DNA of 64,000 nucleotides from Candidatus Bathyarchaeota archaeon (GTDB taxonomy: Archaea > Thermoproteota > Bathyarchaeia > Bathyarchaeales > Bathycorpusculaceae). Under the pieces are notes generated by a model. That model made no database searches. It saw only the letters and a program-made list of their open reading frames with translations, and was not told the origin of the DNA. Both the position numbers and the translations under genes were made by a program. The stretch lies in assembly GCA_026014735.1 (NCBI GenBank), contig JAOZHT010000001.1, positions 558,001-622,000 of the forward strand, in the 5' to 3' direction. Positions 26,288 to 35,210 of the stretch are shown here, piece after piece (position 1 is the first letter of the stretch; each line of letters begins with the position of its first letter).

Positions 26288-26356
26288 TCAAGGATTTTAT
26301 GATCCCTTAAAACGCCAACCTGCGGCTTTTTGACCAATTGATGCTTATGAGTCTGC

Positions 26357-26626
26357 TTAGAGCAGAAGCCCAGATAAAATCCTGTCCAACTCAGCCCTAT
26401 CTTTGACGCCGCGAAAGATTACTCTGCCACTTACAAAAAGCCGAAACGTCACAGACTCGAACTCGAGCTCAAACATGTAATTAGAAAAGCTCCGCTTCAG
26501 AGTGCATCTCGCCAAAATGGTTGAGGTGGCAAGGTCTTTGGTGTCTTCTCGAAGGATCACAACTAATTCGGTTTCTCCACCGCATACGCCATGTATGACT
26601 TTGATGAATTCCGTAAGGGTGGACAT
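26357..26626 (-). CDS. Small hypothetical protein downstream of fwdB
   Basis: An 89-residue protein with an alternating beta/helix pattern (ETELVVILREDTK, NYMFELEFESVTFRLFVSGR, DRAELDRILSGLL). No family is recognised. It lies 55 bases downstream of fwdB on the same strand, so it may be co-transcribed. The single pair of Cys (CGG and RC) does not suggest a metal site. Confidence 0.6.
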   Translation of the reverse strand: MSTLTEFIKVIHGVCGGETELVVILREDTKDLATSTILARCTLKRSFSNYMFELEFESVTFRLFVSGRVIFRGVKDRAELDRILSGLLL

Positions 26627-26681
26627 TTAGGGTCACTTTAAGAGGCATCAACGGTGATGCGCACGTTATCGGCACGGAAGG

Positions 26682-28277
26682 TTAATTCGGTGTTTTTCGC
26701 TTAACACTTCTTGTGGCGGGCACTTCGAGTAGCTGCTTTTCCTTCGGTTTTTCTGTTTGGGGTTCAGCTTTGGCTGCTTCCGATTTGGCTTTTTCGGCTT
26801 TGATCAAGCGCACCTCAGTGAGAATCCTTGAAAGAATCTGCTCATCGTTAAGTATGCCTTTAGGTGCATCCACGACTTTGCGCAGCATAATAGGCACAGT
26901 ATCCATGCGGTAAACGGTGCCTTCGTATTCGATGCCGCACCACTGCGTTGGAAACAACACATCCCCCACCATAGACGTCGCGTTCATGTCTGGGTTAATG
27001 ACTATGAGGGGATGCTGAAGCATTTTCTGCATCGAAACCTTGGGGAAATGCGCGCCGGGGTCTGAGCCAATCACCAGGGTTGCGTCGTTGTCGCCGTTTT
27101 TGAGTAAATCTATGGTTGTGTATTCGCCGGGGTTGTATTGGGGGTAGCCCTGCGAGAAGTCGATGGCATACGGGTAGCCTGTGCGCCAGGTAAAGGCCAC
27201 GTTGGCGCCGGTGATGTTGAAGTGGCCCCTCATGGGCATGATGACAAATTTGGTTCTCCGATTCAAGTCCCGAACCATCTTGATAGCTAGCTCTATGTTC
27301 CTGAACCTGCCCGCGGATGCTGTTAAACCTAACCCAAAAAAGATTGCGCCGAACTCGCAGTTCACCATCAAATCCGCGATTTCCTTTAGGTAATCCACGG
27401 GGACGCCGCCGACTTTATCCACATCGATTTCTTGGTCGTTGATAAGGCACCGCAGCACCTCCATGATTTCATAGTCCCTGTTAGGTTCAACCGCAACATA
27501 GTAGTCTGCGGCTTCAGCCGTCATGGTTTTAATCGGGTCAAAAACAATCAATTTACGCCCCGCCTTGTTAAGAAGCTGCGGCGGAGCATCAACGGTGCAT
27601 GTTTGTGGCTGCGGTAAAACCTCTTCGCGGATAATTCGTTTAGCGGCCACCTCCATCTTTTTGCGGCTGGCCTTGCCTTTTACTTTTTGCATGTAGCTCT
27701 TCCATCCGCTTCCCTCAAAGCGTCCCTCTGGAAACGCAGTGTAACGTTCCACGTGACGCGGATGGGATGCCCAGGGGTTGCTGCCCCAGTAAACAATCAA
27801 GTCCGCGCGGTGCCTAACCTGCCCCAGTGTGCATCCGGGTATGCCGGCTTCCTGAGTCGCCATCATCGAGGGTCCATGACAGATGCTGCAAACGTTATCT
27901 AGAGTGGACCCTAACTCTTCGGCTAACTCTACGCCGATGCCCTGTGCTTCGCCAGTGCAGCATTCCCAGCCGAACAGCAGCGGGTACTTGGCGTCGGTGA
28001 GGATTTGGGCGGCTTTTTTGACGGCTTCATCCATCGGGACCTCAACCAACCTGCCGTTTTTGCGTATAAGAGGCTTGGTGATGCGTTCGCTTTTGTAGCC
28101 GTGGACCATTTTTGCTTCGCAGACTGCGCATCCGTTTTTCATCTTGACGATTTCGTTGTTTTCCACGGTGACTTCTAAATCGTCGCATACGCAGCCGCAG
28201 ATGGGGCAGACGACTGATTTGATGATTTGTGAGGGGGTTTTTTTGGTGGTTGGGTTGGGTTTGTGGGCGTTAGGCAT
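26682..28277 (-). CDS. fwdB: Formylmethanofuran dehydrogenase subunit B
   Basis: Molybdopterin (Mo or W) catalytic subunit of the enzyme that reduces CO2 to a formyl group in the first step of the archaeal C1 pathway, or runs in reverse. The 531 residues start with a 4Fe-4S site CPICGCVCDD plus CAVCEAK. The likely metal ligand Cys lies in SICHGPSMMATQ, and pterin-site segments include YWGSNPWASHPRH and VIGSDPGAHFP. The C terminus carries an extra Lys/Glu/Ala-rich tail after ~490. The other subunits (A, C, D) are not next to it, which is unusual. Mch is 15 kb away. Confidence 0.93.
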   Translation of the reverse strand: MPNAHKPNPTTKKTPSQIIKSVVCPICGCVCDDLEVTVENNEIVKMKNGCAVCEAKMVHGYKSERITKPLIRKNGRLVEVPMDEAVKKAAQILTDAKYPLLFGWECCTGEAQGIGVELAEELGSTLDNVCSICHGPSMMATQEAGIPGCTLGQVRHRADLIVYWGSNPWASHPRHVERYTAFPEGRFEGSGWKSYMQKVKGKASRKKMEVAAKRIIREEVLPQPQTCTVDAPPQLLNKAGRKLIVFDPIKTMTAEAADYYVAVEPNRDYEIMEVLRCLINDQEIDVDKVGGVPVDYLKEIADLMVNCEFGAIFFGLGLTASAGRFRNIELAIKMVRDLNRRTKFVIMPMRGHFNITGANVAFTWRTGYPYAIDFSQGYPQYNPGEYTTIDLLKNGDNDATLVIGSDPGAHFPKVSMQKMLQHPLIVINPDMNATSMVGDVLFPTQWCGIEYEGTVYRMDTVPIMLRKVVDAPKGILNDEQILSRILTEVRLIKAEKAKSEAAKAEPQTEKPKEKQLLEVPATRSVKRKTPN

Positions 28278-28463
28278 GTTTATCCAATATCAAAAAAATA
28301 AATAGATTGTATTAAATTTTTTGATAAGCTATGCATTTTAACCCCATCAACAACACCGCAAACCGCACTGCCCAAAACCAGTAACCCAAAAAAGGCAAGC
28401 ACAAACATCTAAGCCCCGCCCAAGGCACCATCAAAACAACCGCGCGAGGTAGCGGCCATGTCC

Positions 28464-29249
28464 TTACTGTGGCTTTAGAAACTGCTCACTGACCGTCCGC
28501 ACCACGTACCCGTTGTCTTTTAGGAACTGCATCTGCGCCTCAAACGCAGCCAACGATACCGCGTTGTCTTGGCTGTCGCCGACTTTGTGGTAGAACAGTA
28601 CGGTGACATCGTTGCCGGCTGTACCCTCAAGGTAACCGGCGAACTCTTCCAGGGTGGTGGCTTGGTAGATGCTGTAGGATTCCACATTGTACCTATCCAA
28701 CGTGTAGAGGTCGCATTTGCCCCAATCCGTACCCCTTGCCAGCAAATAATACTGCGCCACCGCCGCCCGAACAGTATCGTTGGTTGCCGCTTCACCATAC
28801 GGATAAATCAGCACATCCGCCGCGTAGCCGTGGCTGCGCAGGGTTTCTTGGCTGCCTGCCAGCTCCGCCTGCAAAGTGGCGCTATCGGTGGCTGAGAGGT
28901 TGCAGTGGGTCTGGGTGTGGCTGACTATGTCGTTGCCTTTGCCTGCGAGCTCTCGAATTTGTGCCCAATCTAGGTAGGCGGGGTACCCCACGTAGGAGGT
29001 GATGATGGCGTAGGTGGCTTTATAGTTGTACTTGTCGAGGATGGCTGCGGCGTCAAGGTGGCTTTTCCAGCCGTCGTCGAAGGCTATGCAGACAACCTTC
29101 TGATCAGCCTCAGGCACTGTGGGCCCGTAGACCTGCGTGGGCGGGGCGGGAGCAAAAAGGGCATCCATATCGGCGGTTATCGTGTATGTCAGCGCCGCAA
29201 AAAAGCAGACCAGTACAATTATCAATATGGCGGTGCCCTTGTTCTTCAC
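28464..29249 (-). CDS. Polysaccharide deacetylase (CE4/NodB family), membrane-anchored
   Basis: A 261-residue metal-dependent deacetylase domain behind an N-terminal anchor helix (~6-26). CE4 motifs are present: the catalytic/metal Asp pair in IAFDDGW, the metal His pair in SHTQTH, and YPYGEA for the RxxPY-type motif. The last region VTVLFYHKVGD gives the final active-site His. It removes N- or O-acetyl groups from surface or extracellular glycans. The gene stands alone; 29250-29578 is the promoter space shared with dedA-like 29579. Confidence 0.9.
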   Translation of the reverse strand: MKNKGTAILIIVLVCFFAALTYTITADMDALFAPAPPTQVYGPTVPEADQKVVCIAFDDGWKSHLDAAAILDKYNYKATYAIITSYVGYPAYLDWAQIRELAGKGNDIVSHTQTHCNLSATDSATLQAELAGSQETLRSHGYAADVLIYPYGEAATNDTVRAAVAQYYLLARGTDWGKCDLYTLDRYNVESYSIYQATTLEEFAGYLEGTAGNDVTVLFYHKVGDSQDNAVSLAAFEAQMQFLKDNGYVVRTVSEQFLKPQ

Positions 29250-29578
29250 TTGTTTCTCTCTCCTCTCTACAGCTTAGTGAGGGTTCTCATGCAAGATATT
29301 GTTTTTTAGCAAATCTGCTTCGCTTGTTTTGAGAGAAAAAATTCGCAGGCTTGCCAAGCCAACTTGGCAGAGCTGTTTTCCCAGCTAAGCTTGGCTCTAT
29401 GTTTCTTAGGTTGGGGTGAGGTTTCTATCGGCTTTATCCACGCGGTGGATACCCTTGATTATTTCCACAGAGTATCTTCAATTCTTTATGCTGCTTTAGG
29501 ATATTTTGAATGTTCTGCGGCGGATTTATCGTTGGAGTTAAATGCCTGTTTATCAATAGCTAAAGCGGTTATGCCTAG
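29250..29578. other. Divergent intergenic region with two palindromes
   Basis: No gene is supported here. TGCCAAG-CCAA-CTTGGCA (29352-29369) and ATCCAC-GCG-GTGGAT (29436-29450) are perfect inverted repeats between divergent genes. They could be operators or small RNA hairpins. A frame at 29364-29621 has no ribosome site. Confidence 0.35.
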
Positions 29579-30319
29579 TTGCTTTCGAGTCCAAACCTCA
29601 AAAGGTACGCTCCAATCCTAATTTGCTTAGCCATTGGCATAATTCTGGTGGCCTACGTGGTCTTGGAGGTTTTGGCGGATTCCTCAAATCACTCCGGCGG
29701 AGTATCACTGACACGTACGGTTGCATCTTGGGGATACAGCGGCGTCTTCTCTTTGATGCTGCTTGAAGCCAGCTCACTGCCCATCCCCAGCGAAATCATC
29801 TTACCCTTCGCAGGTTACCTTGTCTCAAGCGGGCACCTAGACTTCATCCTCACCTTGCTTGTCGCGACAGTAGCTGCCCTAGCCGGCTCATTAATCGATT
29901 ACTACATTGGATTAAAAGGCGTGGAAGCCCTCACCAAGTACCGACTTTTGGGCAGAGCCGTCTTCTCTGAGAGCCAACTCAAAGTAGCCGCCAACTACTT
30001 CTACCGCTATGGCGCAGTTATGGTTTTTGTGGGCAGACTAATCCCCGTGGTACGCACCCTGATTTCTTTCCCCGCGGGCGCCGTGAAAATGCCCCTTGCC
30101 AAGTTTGTCGGCTACACTCTTGCCGGATGCCTCATCTGGAACAGTCTACTCATCTATGTGGGCTTCTATTTGGGGGGTAAATGGCATGAAGTCTCAGATT
30201 TCTCCCACTACATTGTCATAGCTGTTGCGGTGGCTGCGGTAGGGGTGTTTGTGTGGTATCTGCTTTGGAGAAGAAACAAAAGACGAAGGGCTCAAGAAGC
30301 CATAAAATATGTCACTTGA
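29579..30319 (+). CDS. DedA-family membrane protein
   Basis: A 246-residue integral protein of the DedA/SNARE-associated family, thought to scramble or flip polyprenyl-phosphate or phospholipid carriers. Family motifs are EASSLPIPSEIILPFAGYL near 61-79 and GRLIPVVRTLISFPAGAVKM near 151-170, the two re-entrant loops. The N-terminal helix (~10-32) and a basic tail (RRNKRRRAQEA) complete the usual length. The start is TTG; no better start precedes the first helix. The C terminus overlaps the convergent DUF362 gene by eight bases. Confidence 0.88.
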   Translation: MLSSPNLKRYAPILICLAIGIILVAYVVLEVLADSSNHSGGVSLTRTVASWGYSGVFSLMLLEASSLPIPSEIILPFAGYLVSSGHLDFILTLLVATVAALAGSLIDYYIGLKGVEALTKYRLLGRAVFSESQLKVAANYFYRYGAVMVFVGRLIPVVRTLISFPAGAVKMPLAKFVGYTLAGCLIWNSLLIYVGFYLGGKWHEVSDFSHYIVIAVAVAAVGVFVWYLLWRRNKRRRAQEAIKYVT

Positions 30320-31337
30320 GCAAATCGATTCGGGGCGCATCTTCGCCTGATAACCCCAATGCCTTTGCCTCAGAAACCTGCACCATACAATCAACCTGTG
30401 ACGCTTTGTTAAAAACTTCCATGTCTATCGAGTGCAGAAAAGCAGCGTCGATGGAGACCGCTGAATCCGAAGCAAAAACCCCCACGTCATGCTGCACCCT
30501 TGCGCCGGGGTTAGGCAGGCAATCGCAGCCCTCAGAGATGTCCTTGGCGAAGCTCACATAGGAAACCTTTTCCGGATTAAACGTCGAGAGCACACCGTAT
30601 GCGGCTGAAGCGAGTGCCCGGCAGAGGTTTTCTTTATCGGTGAAGCGGATGGCGTTGGTGGGGCAGGCATCTATGCAGACGGGGCAGCGCATGCACTTAC
30701 TGGAGGTGTTATGTGCTTTGCCCTCGATGATTTCTGGGATGCCGAAGGCGCAGGCTTCTCTGCATTTGCCGCAGCCAGTGCATTTGGAGAGGTCGATTTC
30801 CAAGCCGATGGCACGGTGCTGACGCAGCTTCCCTGCATGCGGCGTGCAGCCCATCGCCACGTTTTTTATGGCTCCGCCAAAGCCGCTCAGTTCATGTCCT
30901 TTGCAGTGGGAAACAACAATCATGGCGTCGGCCTCAGCGATGGCCCCTGAAACCTCGATTTCGCCGAGGACCCCTTTGGTTTTTACGGTTCGATAGTTTT
31001 CGCTCCGCAAGCCGTCTGCGACGATGAAGGGCGCGATGTTAAAGCCATTCATCAAGGCTGTATGCATGTGGTCGACGGCGTTGTGGCGCTGCGCTAAATA
31101 GTAGGTGTTAGAATCAGTCAAGAAGGGTTTGCCGCCCTGCTCTTTGATGCGGCGTACGATGTCGTGGATAAAGAAGGGCTGTACATAGTAGGGGTTGCCT
31201 AACTCGCCCACATGCAGCTTAACAGCGACTAAATCACCTTTTTCGATGCCGCTAAACGTCTGTGCTTTGTCATAGAGGCGGCTGGCTTCTTCAAGCAGGT
31301 TACGGCTGGTATCCCACGGTAAAAGATGAACAGTCAT
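30312..31337 (-). CDS. DUF362 iron-sulfur protein
   Basis: A 341-residue cytoplasmic protein with a DUF362 body and a two-cluster ferredoxin insert at ~188-230: CTGCGKCREACAF and CMRCPVCIDACPTNAI bind two 4Fe-4S clusters. The family segment is VVSHCKGHELSGFGGAIKNV just before the insert. The role of the family is not settled; it is common in anaerobes and is thought to handle electrons for an unknown reduction. It stands alone and is convergent with the DedA gene. Confidence 0.88.
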   Translation of the reverse strand: MTVHLLPWDTSRNLLEEASRLYDKAQTFSGIEKGDLVAVKLHVGELGNPYYVQPFFIHDIVRRIKEQGGKPFLTDSNTYYLAQRHNAVDHMHTALMNGFNIAPFIVADGLRSENYRTVKTKGVLGEIEVSGAIAEADAMIVVSHCKGHELSGFGGAIKNVAMGCTPHAGKLRQHRAIGLEIDLSKCTGCGKCREACAFGIPEIIEGKAHNTSSKCMRCPVCIDACPTNAIRFTDKENLCRALASAAYGVLSTFNPEKVSYVSFAKDISEGCDCLPNPGARVQHDVGVFASDSAVSIDAAFLHSIDMEVFNKASQVDCMVQVSEAKALGLSGEDAPRIDLLK

Positions 31338-31466
31338 CGGATTTCCTCTTATTGATATCTAGCAGGCATAAAAACTATAAAAGCAGTGCCCCTGCCCATC
31401 TTTTCAGCCAACAAAACAGAAATAAGCGCCCAAACCCCTCTGATAAGCAGTGAAGGTTTTTCTGTT

Positions 31467-31886
31467 ATGTATGATGGATACGTGTTTTTCTGTACAAAAG
31501 CCAGCCAACAGCAGTGCCTAAGCTCGAAGCATTACAGCTGCGCTGAAGACCAGCCTAAACCCGAGGGGGAAATCAAGGAGGGCTCAGTGATTTTCCTCTA
31601 TAACACCGACGACAGAACCCTGCTTGGGCCATTCACCGCCCTCACCGAGGGCGCAACCGAGCTTGACGCTGGCACCTGGGCTATGGATGTTGATGAGCAT
31701 GTTCCCTCTGAAGACCTCAAAGTCACATGGGAAGAGCTGCATGTAATCAAAAACGCCCCCGCTGAGCTGCCCTTTTTATCTACGCCTAAAACATGCAGGC
31801 TCTCCACCCTGGAGACCCAGCGGGTTTTAGATCTGCTAAAGCAGGGCGAACTCTACTTAACCGCCAAGGAAAAACAAGAGCCTTAG
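31467..31886 (+). CDS. DCD-like domain protein
   Basis: A 139-residue protein that reads as one Development-and-Cell-Death (DCD)-like domain: GYVFFCTKASQQQCL at the N terminus, IKEGSVIFLYNTDDRTLLG and AGTWAMD in the middle, CRLSTLETQRVLDLL at the end. These match the order G-x-I/V-F, PG-x-x-LFLY, G-x-F-x-A, AW, LS-x-x-x-x-x-LL. The domain was first described as plant-specific and its role there is unclear. The frame is open from 31386, but ATG 31467 gives the natural domain start. It overlaps a convergent small Zn-type gene by four bases. Confidence 0.68.
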   Translation: MYDGYVFFCTKASQQQCLSSKHYSCAEDQPKPEGEIKEGSVIFLYNTDDRTLLGPFTALTEGATELDAGTWAMDVDEHVPSEDLKVTWEELHVIKNAPAELPFLSTPKTCRLSTLETQRVLDLLKQGELYLTAKEKQEP

Positions 31887-32056
31887 CCTTGGGTGAACCT
31901 TTTTGCGTCCAACCCCACGATTTTGTGGCAGTTTAGGCACCTGGTGAAAGTAAACTCTAACCCGTTTAAGACATCGAAACGCTTCTCAGTGTACCGTTGG
32001 GTTTTTTCATGTTTACAATTGAGTTGCTTAACGAAGTATACGCTGTCCTCGCTCAT
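31883..32056 (-). CDS. Small zinc-binding-type protein
   Basis: A 57-residue frame read by hand, beginning MSEDSVYFVKQLNCKHEK. Two metal pairs are clear: CKH (14-16) and CLNCH (40-44), so four zinc ligands are available. GGAG lies nine bases before the ATG (AAGGGAAC is closer). No family is recognised. It is the last same-strand gene after the OsmC/MinD/NifX run, 131 bases from the gene before it. Its stop overlaps the convergent DCD gene. Confidence 0.7.
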   Translation of the reverse strand: MSEDSVYFVKQLNCKHEKTQRYTEKRFDVLNGLEFTFTRCLNCHKIVGLDAKRFTQG

Positions 32057-32187
32057 GTTCCCTTCTCCACTCTACCGATGAAGGGATTGGTTAAAAAAAC
32101 TATTGGAAAAAAACAGGTTTACCCCTGCATCAACATAATGAGCAGCAAAAACCAGCTAGCCCTTGATTTTCTCTGGGAAAATGCCTC

Positions 32188-32481
32188 TTACAGCGTCTTG
32201 GCTATTTCGCTGAAAGGCACCACTTCCCGAAGCTCCACCTTCATGGGACCGAAAAAGTCAGATACGGCCTTGGCGCTCTCGCCGTCAACGATAAAGAACC
32301 CCTTATGTTCAACGCTTTCATCTTTAGGGCAGCTAACGTATGCGCCCTCGATTTTCATGCCTGCTTTCCTCACGTTCTCCTCTGAGAATAACTGCTTCAC
32401 CATAGCTTTTCCCTGCTCAGTTTTTAATGGACACTGCGCTGCGGGGTGAGTATGCACTGCTACAAACAACAAAACATTCAC
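32188..32481 (-). CDS. Small protein, possible alpha/beta-barrel (DUF3303-like)
   Basis: A 97-residue protein with strand-helix-strand order: MNVLLFVAVHTH, then a helix around KAMVKQLFSEENV, GMKIEGAYVSC, KGFFIVDGES and AKAVSDFFGPMKVELREVVPF. This pattern fits dimeric ferredoxin-fold proteins of the muconolactone-isomerase/DUF3303 kind; the family call is tentative. It lies 31 bases downstream of osmC on the same strand, so they are co-transcribed. Confidence 0.65.
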   Translation of the reverse strand: MNVLLFVAVHTHPAAQCPLKTEQGKAMVKQLFSEENVRKAGMKIEGAYVSCPKDESVEHKGFFIVDGESAKAVSDFFGPMKVELREVVPFSEIAKTL

Positions 32482-32512
32482 CTCCTACAAAAATAAAAAA
32501 GGATAACACAGC

Positions 32513-32929
32513 TTATTCTGTGATGTCTACTTCTACTTTAACAGGGGTTTGTTCCTGGTAGATAAAGAATACGGGGCAGCTGGCTTCGGTTCGGCGCCAA
32601 GCAGCCTCTACGAGGGCTCTGCGTGCTTTGGCAGCGATTTTTACTTTCATGGTGACGTTTGCGATTTTGGGTGAGTCAGGGACTTTTTCAGCTTCAACCT
32701 TGACTTCGATGTCGCCGGGGTCAATTTTGCTGTTCTTGCACACGTCTGCGTAGATAATGACGCCGCAGCCTGCCAGAGACATCAAGGCAAGCTCCAGCGG
32801 GGTTGGACCCGCGTTTGTTCCACCTGAAGCTTCAGGCAAATCGCAGATTACGTTGTGTCCACGGCCATTCTCTGCTATTAAGCGGGTGTTTTCAAGAAGT
32901 TTTGCTCTTCCCTTGATGATTTTTGCCAA
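32513..32929 (-). CDS. OsmC/Ohr-family protein
   Basis: A 138-residue two-Cys protein. The reactive pair is Cys in LMSLAGCGVIIY and in EASCPVFFIY, as in OsmC and Ohr, which reduce organic hydroperoxides or act on reactive sulfur. GPTPLELALMSLAG is the family signature. It is 67 bases downstream of the MinD-type gene, in the same direction, so it belongs to the NifX/MinD run. Oxidative or sulfur protection of Fe-S proteins is a fair inference. Confidence 0.9.
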   Translation of the reverse strand: MAKIIKGRAKLLENTRLIAENGRGHNVICDLPEASGGTNAGPTPLELALMSLAGCGVIIYADVCKNSKIDPGDIEVKVEAEKVPDSPKIANVTMKVKIAAKARRALVEAAWRRTEASCPVFFIYQEQTPVKVEVDITE

Positions 32930-32996
32930 AATATATTCCTCAATAACTTTTGGTTACTAGATGATTTTAAGGTTGCTTTCGGGGTTTAGACGGGCC

Positions 32997-33875
32997 TTAG
33001 CTGATTTTGGGCAGATAGGGATTGGATGCCATCTTATCCCAGATTGCACGTATTGCTTTGGCCGCCCCGCTGTCGGGTGCATACTCCACGATGGTTTCTC
33101 CGTGGACCATGGCCTCAGTGACTTGTGGGTCAAAGGGGATTCTGCCCACCGCTTCCACGGCATGCCCGCGGCAGAACTGCTCGATTTTCTGGGTGTTCTG
33201 CAGGTTTATGTCGTACATGTTCACGCAGACGTAGGCGGGGACTTTAAAGTGCGCCAGCAGCTGAAGGCCACGGTCGAGGTCATGTATGCCTGATAGCGTG
33301 GGTTCCGTGACGATTAGGGCTGCGTCGACTCCTGAGATGGAGGCGATGACTGGGCAACCGATGCCGGGGGAACCGTCGATTATGACCCTTTCGATGCCTT
33401 CTTTTTGCGCTGTGACTTTAGCGTTTTGCCTCACCAGCGTTACGAGTTTGCCCGAGTTGGCTTCGCCTGGAAAAAGCATGGCATGAGACATGAAGCCCTG
33501 AGCAATCCTTGAGAAGTAAGCGTGACCCGCGATACGGTCTACCAAAGAAATCGCTTTCGAGGGGCAGACAAGGGTGCATACGCCGCATCCTTCACAGGCT
33601 ACCGCATCGATTTCTGAGGCATCGGTTACGGCGTCAAATCGGCATGCTTGCTTGCAGGCGCCGCAGCTGATGCATTTGGCTTTATCGATTAAGGCTACTT
33701 TTGAGCCGCTGAAACTCTGGGTTTCCATGACTTTTGGATGCAACAGCATATGCAGGTCGGGCGCGTCCACATCGCAGTCCGCCACCACCGCCTTCTTTGC
33801 CAGGACCGCAAAGCAGGCTGTCAGCGAGGTTTTTCCTGTGCCGCCCTTGCCGCTTAGAACAGTGAGCTGCTTCAT
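32997..33875 (-). CDS. MinD-type ATPase with ferredoxin insert (second of pair)
   Basis: A 292-residue P-loop ATPase of the MinD/Mrp class. The deviant Walker A is LSGKGGTGKTSL, and VVADCDVDAPDLHM follows. A two-cluster ferredoxin domain is inserted at ~60-110 (CISCGACKQACRF, CEGCGVCTLVCPSKAI). IIDGSPGIGCPVIAS is the Walker B region. The ATG at 33875 overlaps the stop of the upstream paralogue as ATGA, so the pair is translationally coupled. The frame is open to 33929, but MKQLTVLSGKGG is the standard start. Family context links it to iron-sulfur or mixed-metal cofactor handling. Confidence 0.92.
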   Translation of the reverse strand: MKQLTVLSGKGGTGKTSLTACFAVLAKKAVVADCDVDAPDLHMLLHPKVMETQSFSGSKVALIDKAKCISCGACKQACRFDAVTDASEIDAVACEGCGVCTLVCPSKAISLVDRIAGHAYFSRIAQGFMSHAMLFPGEANSGKLVTLVRQNAKVTAQKEGIERVIIDGSPGIGCPVIASISGVDAALIVTEPTLSGIHDLDRGLQLLAHFKVPAYVCVNMYDINLQNTQKIEQFCRGHAVEAVGRIPFDPQVTEAMVHGETIVEYAPDSGAAKAIRAIWDKMASNPYLPKIS

Positions 33876-34708
33876 TGCTGCGTCAGCTCCCGTATCTGGT
33901 TGTAGAGTGCTTGGAACTTGTTTTTCCACTGCGGCATTTCGGCGCTGAAGGGGATCCCATTTGAATATAACTCGGCGATTCTGCGATCATAAGGAATCTC
34001 CAAAAGGATGGGGATATCCTGGTCTTTGCAGTACTGATAAATTTTGGTGTCGCCGATGCCTGCGCGGTTAACCACCACTCCCATGGGTACAGCCATTTTC
34101 CTGAGCACCTCAACCGCGATTGAGAGGTCATGGAGCCCAAACGGCGTAGGCTCCGTAACGAGGAGACAGAAATCGCTGCTCCTGACCGTCTCCACAAAGC
34201 TGCATGAGGTTCCCGGCGGCGAATCCACGATGGCATCCTGGTTCTTGTCGATTTGCCTCTTTACGGCTTTGATGACTGGAACCGCCAAGGGCTTGCCTAC
34301 CTCGAGTTCACCGTAAATTAGCGATAAATCACCAGCCACATCAAAATGCATTGTTCCGATGCGGTGTTGCTCTTCTAGGATGGCTTTCTGGGGGCAGATC
34401 CTGATGCAGCCGCCGCAGCTATGGCAGAGCTCTTGGAAAACTAGGGTTTTTTCTTTGGTTGTAAACAGGGCGTTGTAGCGGCAGAATTTAGAGCAGGCTC
34501 CACAGTGGCTGCATAGCGCTTCGTTTATGATAGGGACTGCTGCGTGGACCGGCTGAGTCCTTATTTGAGTTGAATGTAAAAGTAGGTGCGCGTTTGGTTC
34601 CTCGACGTCGCAATCTAAGAACTGCACGCAGCCCACGCCGAGCGCCATGTTCACCGCTACGGATGTTTTGCCTGTGCCTCCTTTGCCGCTAGCAACTGTT
34701 ACAATCAT
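33872..34708 (-). CDS. MinD-type ATPase with ferredoxin insert (first of pair)
   Basis: A 278-residue paralogue of the next gene. Walker A is VASGKGGTGKTSVA and the DCDVEEPNAH strand follows. The insert holds CSHCGACSKFCRY and CHSCGGCIRICPQKAI for two 4Fe-4S clusters. Walker B is AIVDSPPGTSC. The ATG at 34708 is used because GGTGA lies five bases before it; the ATG at 34720 has only a weak site. In Desulfovibrio, such paired MinD-like ATPases belong to the orange-protein (Mo-Cu cluster) complex. Confidence 0.92.
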   Translation of the reverse strand: MIVTVASGKGGTGKTSVAVNMALGVGCVQFLDCDVEEPNAHLLLHSTQIRTQPVHAAVPIINEALCSHCGACSKFCRYNALFTTKEKTLVFQELCHSCGGCIRICPQKAILEEQHRIGTMHFDVAGDLSLIYGELEVGKPLAVPVIKAVKRQIDKNQDAIVDSPPGTSCSFVETVRSSDFCLLVTEPTPFGLHDLSIAVEVLRKMAVPMGVVVNRAGIGDTKIYQYCKDQDIPILLEIPYDRRIAELYSNGIPFSAEMPQWKNKFQALYNQIRELTQQ

Positions 34709-34791
34709 ACCATTCACCATACCTTATTTTTTTTAAGAAAAGAGGAAGCCCCTGCGGGGTGAGATGCGTTTTTTCATACGTCTGCGTCTCT

Positions 34792-35163
34792 CTAATGGTG
34801 GTGTGCGTCCGGGCAGCCTTCGCTTAGCTCTTCAAGTTTGCCCTGCATGTATGCGTCTACGACTTCTTTGACGGTTGCGCCTACTGCCTTGAGGACCTCG
34901 ATGCCTGAACTCTGGAAAGCCATGATTCCCCGTGGTCCCATGCCATAGACTATAACTGCCTTGGGCTGCAGTCTGGTGAGGGTGTCATGCGGAGAACCTG
35001 TTCCTCCAACGTGTTCGCTGGTGTTGGTGACTGCCATAACCATAGTTACTTTGCCTCCTTCAAGGTCGACGACGGTGAAGTAGGGCGCGCGTCCGAAATG
35101 CTGTGCGAGCGGTGCATTTATGCCATCGTGGGTTTCTGTTGGGATGATTATTTTTTCGGTCAT
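34792..35163 (-). CDS. NifX/dinitrogenase-cofactor-family protein 1
   Basis: A 123-residue single-domain member of the NifX/NifB-C (DiNase) family, which binds Fe-Mo, Mo-Cu or other metal clusters. The fold marks are MTEKIIIPTETHDGIN with LAQHFGRAPYFTVVD, then LQPKAVIVYGMGPRGIM and the C-terminal AYMQGKLEEL. The tail CPDAHHH adds a likely metal site. It lies between a second copy (35211-35588) and the MinD pair on the same strand. Confidence 0.88.
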   Translation of the reverse strand: MTEKIIIPTETHDGINAPLAQHFGRAPYFTVVDLEGGKVTMVMAVTNTSEHVGGTGSPHDTLTRLQPKAVIVYGMGPRGIMAFQSSGIEVLKAVGATVKEVVDAYMQGKLEELSEGCPDAHHH

Positions 35164-35210
35164 TTCTTCACCTCCCAGGGTTCCAAGTCAGTTTGATGAG
35201 CGTTGATATT

